A program made the position numbers and the translations under genes. A model generated the notes under the pieces. It had not been told where the DNA came from. It made no database searches and worked only from the letters and a program-made list of their open reading frames with translations. A stretch of DNA of 64,000 nucleotides from Papilionanthe hookeriana x Papilionanthe teres (Eukaryota > Streptophyta > Magnoliopsida > Asparagales > Orchidaceae): contig CM040423.1 in assembly GCA_022702705.1 (NCBI GenBank), forward strand, positions 122,212,852 through 122,276,851, written 5' to 3'. Positions 43,571 through 55,236 of this stretch are shown piece by piece (position 1 is the stretch's first letter; each line of letters opens with the position of its first letter).

Positions 43571-44863
43571 ATGCCTTGGTATGCTGATATAGTTAACTAT
43601 TTTGTTAGCAATATTTTAACATATGGGATAAATATTAAATATATTAAGAAATTCAAGAATGATTGTAAATCATATATTTGGGAAGATCCTCATTTATTTA
43701 AATTAAGAAAAGATTCTGTGATTCGAAGATGTGTACCTTATGAAGAAACTTTTGCAATTATTCTAAAATGTCATGATTCTGAATTTGGAGGACACTTTGG
43801 AGTGGATAAAACTGCATTTAAAATTTTTAATTCAGGATTTTATTGGCCTACCCTATTTAAAGATGTTCGAAATTATGTGAAAACTTGTGATCGATGTAAA
43901 AGAATGAGAAATATATCCAGAAAAGATGAAATGCCTCTAAACTTTACATTCAAAATTGAAATTTTTGATGTATGGGGTTTAGACTTTATGGGACCTTTCG
44001 TACCATCATCTGGAAAGATTTATATTTTATTAGCAGTTGATTATGTTTCAAAGTGGATTGAAGTTGTAGCTTTACCGAACTGTGATTCCAAAAGTGTTTC
44101 AAAATTTTTAAAGAAAATGATTTTTACAAGATTTGGAATGCCCAAGATAATTATCACAGATGGGGGAAGTCATTTAAGAAATATAAGAATTCAATCATTA
44201 CTAGAAAAATTCAGAATTAAGCATAGAATTGTAACTACTTATCATCGTCAAACAAGTGGAATGGCTGAAGTATCAAATAGAGAAATTAAAAAAATATTAG
44301 AAAAGACTGTTAATCCTAAAGAACTGACTGGGTTGATAGACTTGATTCTGCATTATCGGCTTATAGAACAGCTTATAAGACACCTATCAGAATGTCACCT
44401 TATCAGTTTATTTATGGTAAACATTGTCACTTACCCGTTGAACTGGAGCATAAAGCTTATTGGGCGATAAAGGAGTTCAATTATAATTTGAATACTGCAG
44501 GAGAAAAACGATTATTACAAGCTGAATGAAATGGAAGAAATAAGAAATGAGTCTTATGAAAATGCGAGAATTTATAAGGAAAGAATGAAGAAATTGCATG
44601 ACAAAATAATTTCAAGGAAAATATTTGAGCCTGGACAAGAAGTGTTATTATTTAATGCTCGATTAAAACTTTTCCGTGGAAAATTAAAATCTAAATGGAT
44701 GGGACCATTTATAATTGAGAAAGTATACCCTTATGGAGCTGTGAATATTAAAGATCCCAAAACTGGAAAAATATTTAAAGTTAACGGATTAAGACTAAAG
44801 ACTTATATGGGAGAAATAAAATTAAATTACAAAGAGGCTTATGAGCTGAGTCTACCCGATTAA
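43571..44863 (+). pseudogene. Ath-4 integrase, unit 2 copy, frameshifted
   Basis: Same protein as unit 1. All HHCC and D,D35E residues are readable (ITDGGSH, GMAEVSN), but a one-base loss near 44318 shifts the frame after the core, and an extra G near 44520 shifts it again. The C-terminal part is open at 44531-44863 and includes the natural end LRLKTYMGEIKLNYKEAYEL. Confidence 0.9.
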
Positions 44864-44882
44864 TTCAATTAATTAGGTCGGG

Positions 44883-44922
44883 CTGACGATGTTAAACCAA
44901 GCGCTTTGTGGGAGGTAACCCA
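44883..44922 (+). other. 40-nt post-integrase motif, unit 2
   Basis: Identical to the unit 1 copy. Confidence 0.8.
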
Positions 44923-45401
44923 TATTTATTATTTTAAGTTTTATTGTTGAGAGGTTATGCCTTGGTTTTGACTAAATTTTTATATAACTTCTACAAATAG
45001 AAGGCTAACGAGTCTGTATTGGCTTAAGCCAGACATTTTCTTGGAGTATATAGTATTTGGACTTGAACCACTCCATGTCAAATGTGAGTAAAAAGGAGAT
45101 CAAGTTAACCTTCGTTTGTGATTGTTTGTGATTTGATTTTTTGTAGTTGTGTTTGTATGTTGATCATACCCATTTCTTAGACCTATTTTTATGACCGAAA
45201 CTTGCAAAATTTGACGATAGGTGAATCAGATGGGTTTTACTTTTACAAGAATTAGATTTTGAAATTGTAAACAGAAAAGGAATTGACAACCAAATTGCTG
45301 ATCATTTATCAAGAATTAAAAATAATAATGAGAAATTTTATGAAGAAAATATAAATGAGAAATTCCCGGATGAGCAATTATATGTCATTCAAGGATTACA
45401 A

Positions 45402-46674
45402 ATGCCTTGGTATGCTGATATAGTTAACTATTTGGTTAGCAATATTTTAACATATGGGATAAATAGTAAATATATTAAGAAATTCAAGAATGATTGTAAA
45501 TCATATATTTGGGAAGATCCTCATTTATTTAAATTAAGAAAAGATTCTGTGATTCGAAGATGTGTACCTTATGAAGAAACTTTTGCAATTATTCTAAAAT
45601 GTCATGATTCGAATTTGGAGGACACTTTGGAGTGGATAAAGCTGCATTTAAAATTTTTAATTCAGGATTTTATTGGCCTACTCTATTTAAAGATGTTGGA
45701 AATTATGTGAAAACTTGTGATCGATGTAAAAGAATGAGAAATATATCCAGAAAAGATGAAATGCCTCTAAACTTTACATTTGAAATTGAAATTTTTGATG
45801 TATGGGGTTTAGACTTTATGGGACCTTTCGTACCATTATCTGGAAAGATTTATATTTTATTAGCAGTTGATTATGTTTCAAAGTGGATTGAAGCTATAGC
45901 TTTACCGAACTGTGATTCAAAAAGTGTTTCAAAATTTTTAAAGAAAATGATTTTTACAAGATTTGGAATGCCCAAGATAATTATCACAGATGGGGGAAGT
46001 CATTTCAAAAATATAAGAATTCAATCATTACTAGAAAAATTCAGAATTAAGCATAGAATTGTAACTGCTTATCATCGTTAAATAAGTGGAATAGCTGAAG
46101 TATCAAACATAGAAATTAAAAAAATATTGGAAAAGACTGTTAATCCTAAAAGAACTGACTGGGTTGATAGACTTGATTCTGCATTATTGGCTTATAGAAC
46201 AGCTTATAAGACACCTATCAGAATGTCACCTTATCAGTTTATTTATGGTAAACATTGCCACTTACCTGTTAAACTGGAGCATAAAGCTTATTGGGCGATA
46301 AAGGAGTTCAATTATAATTTGAATACTGCAGGAGAAAAACGATTATTACAAGCTGAATGAAATGGAAGAAATAAGAAATGAGTCTTATGAAAATGCAAGA
46401 ATTTATAAGGAAAGAATGAAGAAATTGCATGACAAAATAATTTCAAGGAAAATATTCGAGCCTAGACAAGAAGTGTTATTATTTAATTCTCGATTAAAAC
46501 TTTTCCATGGAAAATTAAAATCTAAATGGATGGGACCATTTATAATTGAGGAAGTATACCCTTATGGAGCTGTGAATATTAAAGATCCCAAAACTGGAAA
46601 AATATATAAAGTTAATGGATTAAGACTAAAGACTTATATGGGAGAAATAAAATTAAATTACAAAGAGGCTTATT
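45402..46674 (+). pseudogene. Ath-4 integrase, unit 3 copy, frameshifted
   Basis: Open from the RNase H end into integrase, then a one-base loss at 45608 (catgattcg against catgattctg) breaks the zinc motif. The core is open at 45632-46081 up to a TAA at 46079; the stop and a neighbouring TAA (46082) replace CAA codons seen in unit 2. Further pieces at 46127-46360 and 46362-46676 give the C-terminus, which ends early at a TAG. Confidence 0.9.
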
Positions 46675-46713
46675 AGCTGAGTCTACCAGATTAATTCAAT
46701 TAATTAGGTCGGG

Positions 46714-46753
46714 CTGACGATGTTAAACCAAACGCTTTGTGGGAGGTAACCCA
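46714..46753 (+). other. 40-nt post-integrase motif, unit 3
   Basis: As in unit 1 but with AACGCTTT in place of AGCGCTTT. Confidence 0.8.
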
Positions 46754-47055
46754 TATTTATTATTTTAAGTTTTATTGTTGAGAGGTTAAGTCTTGGTTTT
46801 GACTAAATTTTTATATAACTTCTAAAAATAGAAGGCTAACGAGTCTGTAGTGGCTTAAGCCAGATATTTTCTTGGAGTATATAGAATTTGGACTTGAACC
46901 ACTCCATGTCAAATGTGAGTAAAAAGGAGATCAAGTTAACCTTCGTTTGTGATTGTTTGTGATTTGATTTTTTGTAGTTGTGTTTGTATGTTGATCATAC
47001 CTGTTTATTAGACCTATTTTTATGACCGAAACTTGCAAAATTTGACTATAGGTGA

Positions 47056-47122
47056 ATCAGAGTCTATCGAGATTCCAGCACCTAGGCGCCAAAGTCGGAG
47101 CCTAAGCTCCAGAATAACTAGT
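47056..47122 (+). other. Ath-4 post-integrase DNA beyond the array, with GGCGCC cluster
   Basis: Unduplicated continuation of Ath-4. Contains 'gcacctaggcgccaaa' and 'gagcctaagctcca' (47078-47112), equivalent to the cluster that precedes PTP1 in Ath-2 and Ath-3. Cut at 47123 by the Tat-1 LTR; the last five bases are CTAGT, the expected target duplication. Confidence 0.65.
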
Positions 47123-49497
47123 TGTTGACCTCATTTTTGATGAGGTCTTTTCTTCTCTCTTTAGTACTTAGGATCTAGCCTTAGGCTTTTCCTTTGACTA
47201 TCTTAGAGGACTAGAAGTGGAACCCACCCTTTAGAAGTTTAAACACCTCTTGACTCCTTACAAACCCCACAAACTTGATTGAAGACCCTAATCACCTAGA
47301 GGGTTGAAATCAAAAGTGAAGGTTTAAAGGATGAGTTCACTATAGGACTCTTTGGCCTTAGGACCACCCTGAGTGGCTTGGTCTGGTGAGGGTTGTCTTA
47401 CACTCTCACTACACTCATACTCTACACTCTCACACACACAATCCAAATCCTAAAACCACACCCATACCCAACTTGACTCCCTGACTCATGTAGGTAATTC
47501 ATTTGGATGGACCTTAACCCCTAAGCCCCTGGTTAAGAGGGTTAGGAACAACATAGTGAATGCCTCAAATGAGTCCTCTCATGGCTCATATAGACTTTAT
47601 ATGACTTCATGGCTCAACCAAAGTGATTCCATTTTACTCATATTTGATCAATCTTCATTCTTCCAAAATTTTAATTTTTGACCCCGGGGACCTTACACCT
47701 ATCAAACCAACCAAAAGCCCTTAAAATTGCCCAAATCCTCTAAAATTTCCAAATCACCCAAAATTTGCCAAAATTAACCTTGAACATTTCCTCACCAATC
47801 AAATTGATCATCCATAGCCAAAAATACCAAAAATTCCAAAAGTATCCACCAATACCCTCCAAATTACCAAAATACCCCTCTTGATCCAAAAATATAAAAA
47901 TTTCGAAAATTCTCAGAAAATTCCAAAAAATCTCAAATATTCCCAATTTCATTTTGTCCAACTACAGCATGGGCTAATTTTTTCAATTTACCCCACTTTT
48001 ACCAAAACCCCCAATTTAGCCCAATTTTAACCCAAGTGAACTCAATGTCAAACCAAACCTACCCAATTGACCCCAATTTTGGTCCAATTCAATTCTAAAG
48101 TTAAATTCAATATCCACAATATCAATCTAAACTAAATCCAAGTCCATTTTGATTGACATTTGAATCAAATTTCACTTTTGACCTTAAAGCCCAATTTGGA
48201 CCCATGACCCAAACTTAGCCCAAACTAACCCAATTCAGCTCCAATTGATCCCAAAACTTTTCTAAACTTTCCCTAACATCCCCAAAAACAAAACACTAAC
48301 ATGATTTGCCCAAAATTTAGACTAAAACCTCACCCAAATCCACCCTAAAGCCAAAATCCCCTAAATGGGCCTACACCCAAACCTAACCCAAATGGGCCCA
48401 AACCCCAAAATCAAAACCCAACCAAAGTTGAAACCTCTTTGAAACACCCCCACAAACATTTTTCAACATTAATTTTACATCATATTCAACCTTAGCCCAA
48501 CATTGGCCCAAGTTAGACCAATTTGACCTACATTGGCCCATTTACCAAATGAACCCAAATTCAACCCAATTCAATTCCAAACTACCTCAAATTTGCTTCA
48601 AATCATTCAAGACACATCCTTAAACTAAACTCAACATTTATTTGGCATGGACCTTTGCACAATTTTTTATCTAAAAGCCCATTGTTAAACATAAAGGCCC
48701 ACTCCCTTAAACCTTCCTAAAAGCCCACTTCCACCAAATTCAAAAGCCCAAATCAATCTAAAGCCCACATGACACTTTCCCTCATCACACATTCAATTTA
48801 AAATCATTCCTAGAGTCTCAAATTCATCATTAAACCATTCTAAATTAAGCCTCATGACAATTCTCACCAAAATAACAAAATTCCGAAAACCCATTTCTAT
48901 GAAATCAAGCCAAGCCATCCTAAGCCATAGGCAAGCCATGAAGCCATGCATGAGCCACATGGAAGCCATGAGAGCCTCTTTACATGTCACCATGCCATTT
49001 TGGGCAAAAGAAGGAGGCTCTTTCCATAATCTCCTAAAGTCATTAGCCTTAACCATGATTCCCCTTAACCCAAATTTAATCTAAATATTCTTAGAAAAAG
49101 ACCTCACCACCTTTGACCAGCTAACCTAACTTATTCTCTCAGCCTAAAACCAGGTCATGGGGAGGTGAACCCAAACCAATCACATGGCTTGAACCAAACC
49201 AAGCCAAAATAGCCATGCCCCCATTCCATTTTGATCTAACCCCTTTACACATGGCAAAGCTCAATTGCCTACACTAAACCCCAGCCCTGACTCACCTGAA
49301 CTTGAGGGTGACCCTTGCTCGCCGGCCGACCACCCGGGCCTCCAAAAACACCATGGCCGAGACCTTGGGAGGAGCCAAATTTTGAAATTCCACCTTCGTC
49401 GAGCCGCCCCTCCAAATGGCCATTGCAGCTGTTCTTCTCCTCACCAGAGCAGCTGATCCCAACCCCTAACTCCCCCTGGGAGGCCCTCCAGCCTCTC

Positions 49498-49507
49498 CTA
49501 TTTAAAC
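49498..49507 (+). promoter_or_regulatory. TATA-like site in the Tat-1 LTR
   Basis: 'ctcctatttaaaccccacct' in the GC-rich part, a pattern common in plant core promoters (TATTTAAA followed by C-rich DNA). If correct, U3 is about 2.4 kb and the transcript starts near 49530. Confidence 0.4.
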
Positions 49508-52076
49508 CCCACCTCCTCTCGGCCAAAAGGGGTGCTGAACCAAACCTTACTGAAACCCTGCCAAAATCATCCCAGACCACTCTCTACACATAGAGCACTT
49601 GATTCCCACTGGATTCTAGCCCCAATTCCCCCAGCTGAGCTCAATTTTGAGTTCAAATTTCAGCACAAAAACCAGGACACTTTACCACAGTGAGCCAATC
49701 CCCAAATTGATTGGCTCTACACCATCACCAGACCAAGAGGAGAAGTTTCCCAGCAAAAGCCCCCTCTCCAGGCCAGCCATTGCTTCCAGCCTCCAAGCTT
49801 TGTGATCGGTTGTGGGGACTTTCATACCTAGACAATTCACTAGGCCAAGGGACTTCATCTGGAGCTTGCTTGGACCCAATCGAAGGTGACATAGCCCTCG
49901 GATTGAAGCTTCACTTCTCTGAGCAAATGTATGAGCTCTCTCCTTCTCCAAAGCTTTTGGAGATTCTCCATTTAGTTTGAGTCAATTTCAATGCATGTTT
50001 ACCGTATGGATGTGTTCGTCTCTTCAAGACGAATCCATAGAGCATAAGAACACAAAAATCCGTTGAGAATCGAGTGAGAAATTAGGGTTAGAAGGTTGAC
50101 GGTCACGGGTTCACACCAGTCGTAGACGATGACTGGGAGCCGTTGGATCGCGCGTGTATCAGATGGATGGCCAGGATCGCGCCAGATAGAGCAACGGGAC
50201 ATGAACCGCGGGCCGCGTGGCATCCCAGTCAGATGGAGCCGCCAAATAAAGAGATGACGCGTGGAGCTTCGGAGACGCCGAGGTTGAGTCAGCGCCGCGT
50301 GGATAAGTAGGAAAATAGGGTATTTTTCTATTTATTTAATTACCAGAACTTCAAAAATGCATAACTTTGTGTAGAAAAATTCTAAAAATAAAATAAAAAT
50401 ATCCTCTTGCTCAGTGAACAGAGGAGAATAATGTGGAAAAGAAATCAAGTAATTTCATTAAGTATTTTATTTTTAATGATTTATTTACTCTCTGCATTGC
50501 TTTAATTCTCCATTTGCAAAGGCAAGTCACCATGGCATGAGACCATAGGGCTTTTGAAGCCTCTGAACTTGGGAACATTCCCTGAATTTTCCAAGGTCAG
50601 AGGTCATCCCTATAAGAAGTTATTGATTTTTCGAGTTTATGTTACTGTTTTGAGTATTTTAATTCCAATAATTAGCATGTTGAGAAATAAATTCTAGGAA
50701 AATTTGGTGATATTTCTTATGACCAGAGGAACCTAGGAAAAATAAGTTTTGAGTTAATTCACTTGGAACAACCCTAATTGGCCTAAATACCCAAAATTAA
50801 ACTTTAATTAATTAGGGTCAACCACACATCAAATTAACTTAAAAATAATTCTCCACTGTCCTCTAGGGATAGGAGAACACCACATAAAAGTTTGAAACCA
50901 ATTGGACTTGGTTTGTTCCACCAAATGGGTTGATTAACCCCCTTAAATAAATTTAAACTTTAAAAATTCATAACTCACGAAATACTTTTCAAAAATTCAC
51001 AAAAATGGTTTTGGAGCTTCTTTGATATCAGAGGAACTTAGAAAAATTAAAATTGCATTTTTCTAAAAAGATTGATTTTTATCATTATTTTAATATTTTT
51101 AATAATTAAAAAATAATAAAAATCATAAAAATATTAAAAATGACCAAAATGTCACATTTTGAATTCTAATCACTTAGGAACAAACCAAACATTTTTCCTA
51201 AGTCTCTAGGGTAAGATATTGAATTTTAAAGGCCTAAAACAATTTTTGAATTAAAAAAATTATTTTCTTTAACATTTCCACTAAATTAATTCTAATAAAT
51301 CAAAGAAAAATCAGAAAAATACAAAATTTATTTCTCTAAACTCCTTGCGGCTAGAGAGATCTAAGAAAAATATAAAATCCATTTCTCAACTTTAATTTTA
51401 TTTTAAAATTAATTAATGCTCCAAAACTCAAAATAATTCTAATAAATAAAATATAATTCAAAAAATCACCAAAATTGGTCAAAATGGTCCTCTGGTCATT
51501 AGGAACATCCCATAATTTTCTTAAGGACAGAAATATTTCCTTGGTCATGTTATTGAATTTTCCTTGAAAATCCCTATTTTTCATTAAAAATAATTACATA
51601 AATAAATTAAATACAGAAAAATCACATTTTCTCCTCTAATGTCTTAAATGACATGTGAGTGAGGTTACATAAAAATTTTAAGTTCATTTGAGCTTAATTT
51701 AGTGAGTTATAGAATTATTAAGCTTGAAGGGCAAAATGATAATTAAAAATTTCAACATTTAATTAAAATTTTAGTATTAATCAAAGGGGAGGGTAAAATA
51801 TTTGATTTTAAACTAATTTTTGGATGATTGAAACTTAAATGATTAAGGGTAGAAATCTACTAATCATTTCAAGAATAATTAAAATAAAACTTTAATTAAT
51901 TAATTAATTGAAAATTTTGGAGAATAATAGAAATTGGAATTATTAAAGTAGGGATATTATTTAAGAGGATATTTATTCTTAACTTAAAAATCCCTAAATA
52001 AATCACTTCAATAATACTTAATTCTTAATAATAATAAAAAATTAATTAATTAAAATAATAATCCAAATTAAAATTA

Positions 52077-52560
52077 AACTAAAATTAAATTAAATTGAAT
52101 TAAATTAAATTAAATTAAATTAAATTAGAATTAAATTAAAATTAAAATTAATATAAATTAAATTAAATTAAATTAAATTAAATTAAATTAAATTAAAACT
52201 AAATTAAATTAAAATTAAATTAAGTTAAACTAAATTAAATTAAATTAAAATTAAATTAAATTAAAATTAAATTAAAATTAAAATTAAATTAAATTAAATT
52301 AAATTAAAATTAAATTAAAATTAAATTAAAATTTAGATTAAAAATTAAATTAAATCAAAATTAAATTAAATTAAATTAAATTAAATTAAATTAAATTAAA
52401 TTAAAATTAAATTAAATTAAGATTAAATTAAATTAAATTAAATGTAACTAAATCAAATTAAAATTAAGTTAAATTAAATTAAATTAAATTAAATTAAATT
52501 AAATTAAATAAAATAAAATTAAATTAAAATTAAATTAAATTGAATTAAATTAAATCAAAA
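52077..52560 (+). repeat. Pentanucleotide (TTAAA)n array
   Basis: About 480 bp of TTAAA repeats with interspersed six-base (ATTAAA) and variant units, located in the R/U5 part of the Tat-1 LTR. Confidence 0.95.
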
Positions 52561-53189
52561 ATCATTTAATAACAAACCTAAATGAAATCATTAAGAATAA
52601 AATCTAAAATGACTTGAACACGATTCCAAACTTAAACTAACTTTTTATAATTAAGTCAAAATTAAAATTAAATCATTAAGTTTAAATTACAAAAAAACGC
52701 TTCATAATTTGATTTGCCCTTGTAAAGCTTTTAGTATTATAACTTTTAAATGAGGTATCAAGTGAAGTGTTACTTCACACATGGGACATTCAAATGTCCT
52801 AGTTCACTGAGCAAAAGAACAAAGCTTAAACTCCTGGATGATTAATTCACTTGTATAATTAAATTCTCTTGGACTTAAAACGATCCTAGAAATATTGAAA
52901 AGATGTTTAAGATTTGTCTTAAGCACTTCCTCAATATGATATGATGTTTATAAGAACAATTGAATTTAATTGTTTCTTCGATGAAGAAAATCGTTCTTAA
53001 ACCAAAATACAAGAACCTAGACGTCATAGGAGATGACTAGCTATAGGATTAGGAATTTGGTAGACAACCAAAGCCCTTTCCCTTAGCTTTACCTAGGTAT
53101 TTCTTGCAAAATATTTAAATGCCTTAACATGTGTTTTAAGTGCATCTTGGGATGGCGGGAAGACCCTCCAGGTATGCTTTTATTTTATT

Positions 53190-53238
53190 GCAATTTACTT
53201 TATTGCAATTTACTTTATTGCAATGCACTTTACTTTTC
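53190..53238 (+). repeat. Short 16-bp tandem repeat
   Basis: 'tattgcaatttacttt' occurs twice perfectly and once as 'tattgcaatgcacttt', with a partial copy before it. Confidence 0.85.
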
Positions 53239-54711
53239 TTGCATGTTAAATACACTTGTTGCATGAAAACCAAAACCTTTAGGGTAGTCCCTGAACTGAA
53301 ACTAAAACTAAATTAAAAGTCACTGCAAGATAAAATTCACCGCCACAACATTTCAAAATATAAAACAACTCAAAATTTAATCACAAATAGAACAACAAAA
53401 CTACAATTGCAACTAAATTAAAATGTCTCGTTGAATGATCGGGAATACCTCGGATGATGTAACCCACGTGTTGCTAACGGGATTTCCCAAGGTCTAAATG
53501 AAAGTGTGGAACTCATTTAGTTGAGTTTAGCAAATTCATCTGGACTAAGTGAATTCAATGAAAATAATGGTGCCGGGATGACGGAATCGTGGGATCTTAA
53601 TCGGTTCTGTTTAATCAACTTTAAGATTTGTTTTAATTAAAACATTAAAGACATTTGGACTTTAAGATTTCTCTAAAACCAAAACACTTCTCTCATCTCC
53701 TGATTTATGACTTCTAAAACTAAACCTCTGCAACAACAAGGAGCTTGGAGCACGGTGGGCAGCACGACCATCTTCATCAGCAAAACAACTCTACATCAGC
53801 TAAACATTCCTAGAATTAAATAACCAAGCCATAGGACTTCGAGGTAGTTTGCTTAGTGCAACATAAATCCTCAACTCTTCGTTAGGCATTTGCATGATCA
53901 TGTCATGTAAATTAAGCCCTAACCGGTCTTAGGACTCCGAGGTAGTCGTTTGGTACGACATAAACCCTCACATCTTCGAGGCTATTTGTATGATTATATC
54001 ATACTAATATAAGTCCTAATTAATTAAAATTGGCAGGATTGCAACATTAAATAAATTTTCAAATTGAAGCCAAACCATAGGATAGTGTGGGAAGTTGCCA
54101 AGATTCTTCTTGGATCCTCAGCTTCTCCTACTTATCTTTCTTTGGACTCCTGAAAATAAATGTTCCAAATTTGAGCTAATCCCTTTTGAAATTTCAAAAA
54201 TCCAATTCTTTGAAAACCTTAAACTTTGAAATTCTTGAGAGCAAAACCACTGATCATTATCGAGAGTTTTCTTAAATGATTCACTTCATTTAAGATGTAA
54301 TTAACTATAGGGGCTTGCCCTTATAGGGAACTTTAAGAACCTGAGTAATATAAACCCCGCTTAATTCCTTTATATTAAGTAGGGAACTTGTCGGCTTATA
54401 AAATTGGTTCGCAGACCAAACGGATGTCACAATCTTCTAGTTTATTTAATCGAGCCCCATCATCAAGTAGTGTGTCTATTCTTCGGGATAGATACACGAT
54501 TTGTGATGCGGTGCTCGTTTATATAAACTATATGGTATGTGAGATCAGTTTGATTTCATATCTTAAAATTTTCAAATTTAAAATTATTTCAAAATAAAAT
54601 ACTACTTTTCAAATTATTTATTTAAATTAAATTAAAAATTTGCCGACAATTTCTGTAGGCGACCTCTTTTAAAAAATACAACACACAACCTAAAAATATG
54701 CCGATAAATTC

Positions 54712-54730
54712 TGGCGACTCCGCTGGGGAC
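54712..54730 (+). other. Primer-binding site of Tat-1 (tRNA-Arg type)
   Basis: TGGCGACTCCGCTGGGGAC; begins with TGG as required by the CCA end and is the kind of PBS known from Ogre/Tat-type elements, which use tRNA-Arg. Confidence 0.85.
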
Positions 54731-55236
54731 TAGTTCCTCTCTCCATTTTGATCAGATGGTTTTGCTTTCACAAATCGGTAGTGAGCCCATGCCCCTAGTG
54801 GACCAAACTACCATTCTTCCGTTGGAATACCCCGTTCATTTCTGTCTTGAACGAGTATAGCCAACTCCTCTTGGATTTAGGAGCCACTGTTTAGACACCC
54901 CAAAACGAAGAGGTTCCGAGATCCTTTTACCTCTTTTTTGAGGTGGGGTGGACCCCCAATAGGTGTTAGTTTAGGAGTGATCCTTCGAGTCGAGAAGTCT
55001 TATATAAGACTTTCTCTTCCTTTTCAATTCTGAATCAGATTCCTTACCTTCTCTACACCTTTGAACATTCTGTTCCTAATAAACAAATCCTCTAATGAAT
55101 GACTCTTTTAAAAAATAACTCCTTTTTATAAATACATGAAAAAAAATGTGTTCGGACTCTTTTTGATTCCTTTCTTTTCGTCCTGATGAGAAGAAGCATA
55201 ACTTGGGACTGACAATCAGAATCTACCTTGCAGAAA
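54731..55236 (+). other. Tat-1 leader
   Basis: Untranslated DNA between PBS and first ORF. Contains 54949-54966 (tggacccccaataggtgt), shared with 626-643. No ORF of note. Confidence 0.6.

Larger units (their letters stand above)
43394..45224 (+). repeat. Tandem unit 2 of 3 (1,831 bp)
   Basis: Starts ATCAGACGGG. Very similar to units 1 and 3. Shares with unit 3, against unit 1, an extra G at 'ttacaagctgaatg' (44516-44529), showing that units 2 and 3 are closest relatives. Confidence 0.95.
45225..47055 (+). repeat. Tandem unit 3 of 3 (1,831 bp)
   Basis: Starts ATCAGATGGG and ends before ATCAGAGTCT at 47056, where the sequence continues into the original post-integrase DNA. This end shows what the ancestral, unduplicated joint looked like. 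Confidence 0.95.
35757..47122 (+). mobile_element. Ath-4: Athila-type element with triplicated integrase segment
   Basis: 5' LTR, PBS, gag, protease, RT, RNase H, then three tandem units of RNase H end + integrase + post-integrase DNA, and 67 bp of further post-integrase DNA before Tat-1 cuts in at 47123. It is inserted in Ath-3 in opposite orientation. It is the youngest-looking Athila copy: fewest stops, best-kept PBS, and one uninterrupted integrase. PTP genes and 3' LTR are not in the window. Confidence 0.85.
47123..54711 (+). repeat. 5' LTR of Tat-1 (apparent length 7.6 kb)
   Basis: The left border TGTTGACCTCA is confirmed by the inverted copy at 623. The right border is set by the PBS at 54712, although no clear CA end sits directly before it ('aaattc' precedes; 'aatacaaca' ends at 54683). 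Contents: C/A-rich DNA with many 'ccca' phrases (47640-49250), a GC-rich stretch (49280-50330) with a TATA-like site, AT-rich DNA with repeated 'aacctaggaaaaat' phrases (50330-52000), a TTAAA array, and mixed DNA to the end. No ORF resembles a known protein. A nested insertion inside the LTR cannot be excluded. Confidence 0.65.

Noticed and set aside
41563..47055. A CRISPR-like or satellite-repeat reading of the array
   Set aside because: Units are 1.8 kb and coding; no short direct repeats with unique spacers. Only three units exist, so it is not yet a satellite.
49265..49593. Open frames of about 100 codons on both strands in the GC-rich part of the Tat-1 LTR
   Set aside because: GC-rich DNA lowers stop frequency; both strands are open and neither resembles a protein.
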